Of a stretch of 8,185 nucleotides of DNA, positions 6,380 to 8,185 are shown piece after piece. Position 1 is the stretch's first letter. Each line of letters opens with the position of its first letter. Origin of the DNA: G039029935 sp039029935 (GTDB lineage: Bacteria; Chloroflexota; Anaerolineae; Caldilineales; Caldilineaceae); the NCBI GenBank assembly GCA_039029935.1, contig JBCCFC010000611.1, forward strand, positions 1 to 8,185, given 5' to 3'. The translations under genes were made by a program, and so were the position numbers. The notes below the pieces were generated by a model, which did not search any database, was not told the origin of the DNA, and saw only the letters and a list, made by a program, of their open reading frames with translations.

Positions 6380-7417
6380 TTAAAATTCTAACATCGCTTT
6401 GACAACACCGCTCTCTGGGTCAAGCCAGCCTGGGAAATCGTCAATGAGGTTTTCCGGTGTGCTACGGTGGGTGATCCAAGGGTCGAGGGTAAGGTTGCCC
6501 GCTTCGATATTTTCGACCACCCAAGCAAAATCATCGCTGGTGGCATTGCGCGAACTCATCAACGTGATTTCGTGGCTGTGGAAATAGGGGTCGTTAAAGC
6601 TGATATCCGCCTGCACCAAACCGACAAAGACCAGTTTTCCCCCGTGCGCGACATACTCAAACGATTTGTTCATGGAGTGGACATTGCCTGTGGCGTCATA
6701 GACCAGTGTTGGGCGGTCATCCCCCATCATCGACTGTAACTGCGCCTCTACATCGCCCTTGGCGTCAATGAATTTTTCGATGCCGATGTTCTGTTGACAG
6801 AACTCCATGCGCTTGTCGCTCATTTCCATCACAGTTACATCCGCACCCAGAATGCGATTAAACTGAATTGCCCCCAAACCAATCGGACCTGCACCAATCA
6901 CCAACACTTGCTCATCTTTTTCCGGTTGACCGCGACGGGCAGCATGTGCGCCAATACACAACATCTCGACCATTGCAAGCTTGTCAGTCCCAATGGCATT
7001 GCTCTGAACTTTGTGCAGTTTATGTGCAGGCACAGTAATCAGTTCGCGCATCCCTCCATCGGTATGCACCCCCAAGACCTGTAGGCTTGTGCAGCAATTG
7101 GTTTTGCCTCGCCGACAGGAGATGCATGTGCCACAGTTGAGGTATGGCTCGACCGCACAGACATCGTCTGGTTTCAAAGCTGTCCCATCTGCCGCCAGTG
7201 CATCAGGCCCCAGTTCAACAACTTCAACACCCAGCTCATGCCCTAAGATGCGTGGATAGCTAAAAAACGGTTGACGCCCCCGAAACGCGTGTAGGTCTGT
7301 GCCACAAATGCCCACGTGTTTAATTTTGATCAACGCTTCACCCGCACCGGGAGCCATTGGAGGGTCTGTTTGTGTGAACCGAAATTTGCCTGGTTCATCC
7401 AGTATGATGGTTTTCAT
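6380..7417 (-). CDS. Zinc-dependent alcohol dehydrogenase, LgoD/RspB-like (sugar-acid or polyol oxidoreductase)
   Basis: A 345-aa cytosolic medium-chain dehydrogenase. Catalytic zinc ligands are C38 (GICGTDLHAF) and H60-E61 (ILGHE), with E151 a possible further ligand. The structural zinc site is C95, C98, C101 and C109, with the classical 3-3-8 spacing. The NAD(P)-binding loop GAGPIG is at 175-180. The segments QPFFSYPRILGHE, TNCC, GVHTDGG, FVGLVQADISFNDPYFH and MSSRNAT recall E. coli YjjN/LgoD (L-galactonate to D-tagaturonate) and RspB. Oxidation of an aldonate or similar polyhydroxy compound is therefore the best guess; the exact substrate cannot be read from the sequence. The context of gnd and a LarA homologue agrees with sugar-acid metabolism. 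It is the most upstream minus-strand gene and is divergent from the cupin. The start is preceded by GAAAG at a spacing of 7 bases, and a candidate promoter lies just upstream. Confidence 0.93.
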   Translation of the reverse strand: MKTIILDEPGKFRFTQTDPPMAPGAGEALIKIKHVGICGTDLHAFRGRQPFFSYPRILGHELGVEVVELGPDALAADGTALKPDDVCAVEPYLNCGTCISCRRGKTNCCTSLQVLGVHTDGGMRELITVPAHKLHKVQSNAIGTDKLAMVEMLCIGAHAARRGQPEKDEQVLVIGAGPIGLGAIQFNRILGADVTVMEMSDKRMEFCQQNIGIEKFIDAKGDVEAQLQSMMGDDRPTLVYDATGNVHSMNKSFEYVAHGGKLVFVGLVQADISFNDPYFHSHEITLMSSRNATSDDFAWVVENIEAGNLTLDPWITHRSTPENLIDDFPGWLDPESGVVKAMLEF

Positions 7418-7436
7418 AATGATACTTTCAATTGTT

Positions 7437-7464
7437 TTTATATTTGTATTTTTGGTAGCAGCAA
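7437..7464 (-). promoter_or_regulatory. Candidate sigma70-type promoter of the dehydrogenase gene
   Basis: The minus strand reads TTGCTG (7464-7459), a 16-base spacer, then TATAAA (7442-7437). The -10 box is close to consensus and the -35 box matches only in TTG. Transcription would start near 7430, giving a very short leader with the GAAAG box at its 5' end. The -35 box overlaps the GCAGC/GCTGC inverted repeat, a plausible repressor site. Confidence 0.35.
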
Positions 7465-7678
7465 CTCATGGCTGCGTTTATTTTTTGTGAATTACCTTCT
7501 ATTCTACCACAAATAACAGCGTTGGGGTATGTATGATTTTATGCCTCATGCGCGTGTCTATTTCTCTGTTCAAAAAATTAACACCTTTTCGGGATGAAGC
7601 GACTATGATAGAATGCTGCTCATCAATCGTTTAAACTTTATTGGGACTTATACAGATAAGCATTGACGACACTGTAGT

Positions 7679-7710
7679 TTGTAGAGGCTTGGGCTATCGA
7701 GCCTCTGCAA
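7679..7710. promoter_or_regulatory. Operator-like inverted repeat / leader hairpin upstream of the cupin gene
   Basis: TTGTAGAGGCT (7679-7689) and AGCCTCTGCAA (7700-7710) are inverted repeats of 11 positions with one T-G wobble, around a 10-base spacer. The repeat ends 41 bases before the cupin ATG. It has no T-run, so a transcription-factor site or a 5' leader hairpin is more likely than a terminator. The regulator is unknown. Confidence 0.5.
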
Positions 7711-7738
7711 CAGCGTAAGTCCTCTTAATCTAGTATAC

Positions 7739-7744
7739 AGGAGA
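7739..7744 (+). promoter_or_regulatory. Ribosome binding site of the cupin gene
   Basis: AGGAGA lies seven bases before the ATG at 7752. An ATG at 7747 is closer to it but runs into TGA after one codon (ATG CTA TGA), so 7752 is the real start. Confidence 0.75.
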
Positions 7745-7751
7745 ATATGCT

Positions 7752-8150
7752 ATGAACGGAAAATTTATCACATCCGCAGATGCAGAACGCGACCAATTGG
7801 ATTGGGGTGTTATGGGCTGGATGAGCCGACCATCAACCACCAATGCCAAAGATTTGGTGGTGATTGAAGTTGATCTACAGCCAGGATTTGGTCATGCGTT
7901 CCACAAACATCCCAATCAGGAAGAGGTCATCTATGTGGTTTCTGGCACGGTTGAGCAGTGGATCGAGCAGGAATGCCAACAGATGAACCCCGGTGATTCA
8001 GCCTTTATTGCCGCCGATGTGGTTCACGCGTCCTATAACATTTCATCTGAGCCTGTAAAATTGGTGGCAATTTTGGGGCCGTGTGTGACGGATGAGGGCT
8101 ATGAGTTGGTGGAAGTCTTTGACCAAGAGCCTTGGGCCAGCTTGAAATAA
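7752..8150 (+). CDS. Single-domain cupin protein
   Basis: A 132-aa small cupin (Cupin_2 type), a beta-barrel that usually binds one divalent metal. Motif 1 is GFGHAFHKHPNQEEVIYVVSG in outline, with metal ligands H51, H53 and E57 and the closing G65. Motif 2 runs from PGDSAFIAADVVHASYN, with the fourth ligand H92 and N96; the usual proline of this motif is replaced by alanine. All four metal ligands are present, so metal binding is likely. Small cupins include isomerases, dioxygenases, sugar-binding and sensor proteins, so no reaction can be assigned. No signal peptide or membrane segment is visible; probably cytosolic. It is the only plus-strand gene, divergent from the sugar-acid dehydrogenase, and could share its regulation. 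The start has a good AGGAGA ribosome binding site. Confidence 0.92.
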   Translation: MNGKFITSADAERDQLDWGVMGWMSRPSTTNAKDLVVIEVDLQPGFGHAFHKHPNQEEVIYVVSGTVEQWIEQECQQMNPGDSAFIAADVVHASYNISSEPVKLVAILGPCVTDEGYELVEVFDQEPWASLK

Positions 8151-8170
8151 ACCATTGTATAGAGAGAGTA

Positions 8171-8181
8171 AGATTGGTCCA
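8171..8181. repeat. Second copy of the palindrome's arm end (partial, at window edge)
   Basis: AGATTGGTCCA here is identical to 4612-4622, the outer end of the long hairpin, and lies 20 bases after the cupin stop codon. The next bases (CTGG) already differ from the copy at 4612, and the window ends before any opposite arm could be seen. It is either a diverged member of the same repeat family or a shared end motif. Confidence 0.45.
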
Positions 8182-8185
8182 CTGG

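Larger units (their letters stand above)
7418..7751. other. Divergent intergenic region between the dehydrogenase and cupin genes
   Basis: This 334-bp AT-rich region separates two divergent genes and probably carries both promoters. I see no credible coding sequence in it. Structures noted are a candidate minus-strand promoter (7437-7464), a small GCAGC/GCTGC inverted repeat (7458-7462 and 7471-7475), the palindrome GTTTAAAC (7629-7636), and an operator-like inverted repeat before the cupin (7679-7710). Plus-strand -10-like hexamers occur at 7604 (TATGAT) and 7649 (TATACA), but neither has a good -35 box at normal spacing, so the cupin promoter stays unassigned. Confidence 0.7.

Noticed and set aside
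6794..7084. A 96-codon plus-strand frame opposite the dehydrogenase
   Set aside because: Antisense to well-conserved Rossmann and zinc-binding coding sequence, with no independent support.
7604..7654. Cupin promoter from -10-like TATGAT (7604) or TATACA (7649)
   Set aside because: No -35 box at 16-18 bases; the nearest TTAACA (7578) is 20 bases from TATGAT. Too weak to annotate.

Overview
The window is about 50% GC bacterial chromosomal DNA with seven convincing protein-coding genes. It contains no rRNA, tRNA, CRISPR array, transposase or phage gene. The mix of families (a LarA-type hydroxyacid racemase/epimerase, an archaeal-type AAA ATPase with a DUF234-like C-terminus, a spectinomycin-kinase-like protein) would suit an environmental Chloroflexota-like bacterium. 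That is only an impression from protein style; no phylogenetic marker is present.

Layout: six genes lie on the minus strand and are read from right to left. They are an LgoD/RspB-like zinc alcohol dehydrogenase (6380-7417), 6-phosphogluconate dehydrogenase gnd (4747-6213), a LarA-superfamily nickel-dependent racemase/epimerase homologue (3291-4562), an AAA ATPase (1842-3281), a SMI1/KNR4 (SUKH) protein (1140-1832) and an APH-fold small-molecule kinase (51-1085). A cupin gene (7752-8150) is on the plus strand, divergent from the dehydrogenase across a 334-bp intergenic region. That region holds a candidate promoter for the dehydrogenase and an operator-like inverted repeat in front of the cupin.

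The right half reads as a sugar-acid/hydroxyacid block: a polyol or aldonate dehydrogenase, the oxidative pentose phosphate enzyme Gnd, and a LarA homologue that keeps all six canonical catalytic or cofactor residues checked. Some LarA homologues act on sugar acids, so a sugar-acid substrate is a reasonable inference but is not shown by the sequence. The larA-like gene, ATPase, SUKH gene and kinase are separated by only 9, 9 and 15-54 bp and probably form one transcript, although their predicted functions do not obviously belong together.

The most striking non-coding feature is a perfect inverted repeat between gnd and the larA-like gene (4612-4687): two 34-nt arms around an 8-nt loop, with no T-run on either side. 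The first 11 bases of its outer arm recur at 8171-8181, just after the cupin gene, which suggests a dispersed palindromic repeat placed at gene 3' ends. No clear previously undescribed system is evident. The palindrome family and the mixed four-gene operon are the best candidates for a closer look.
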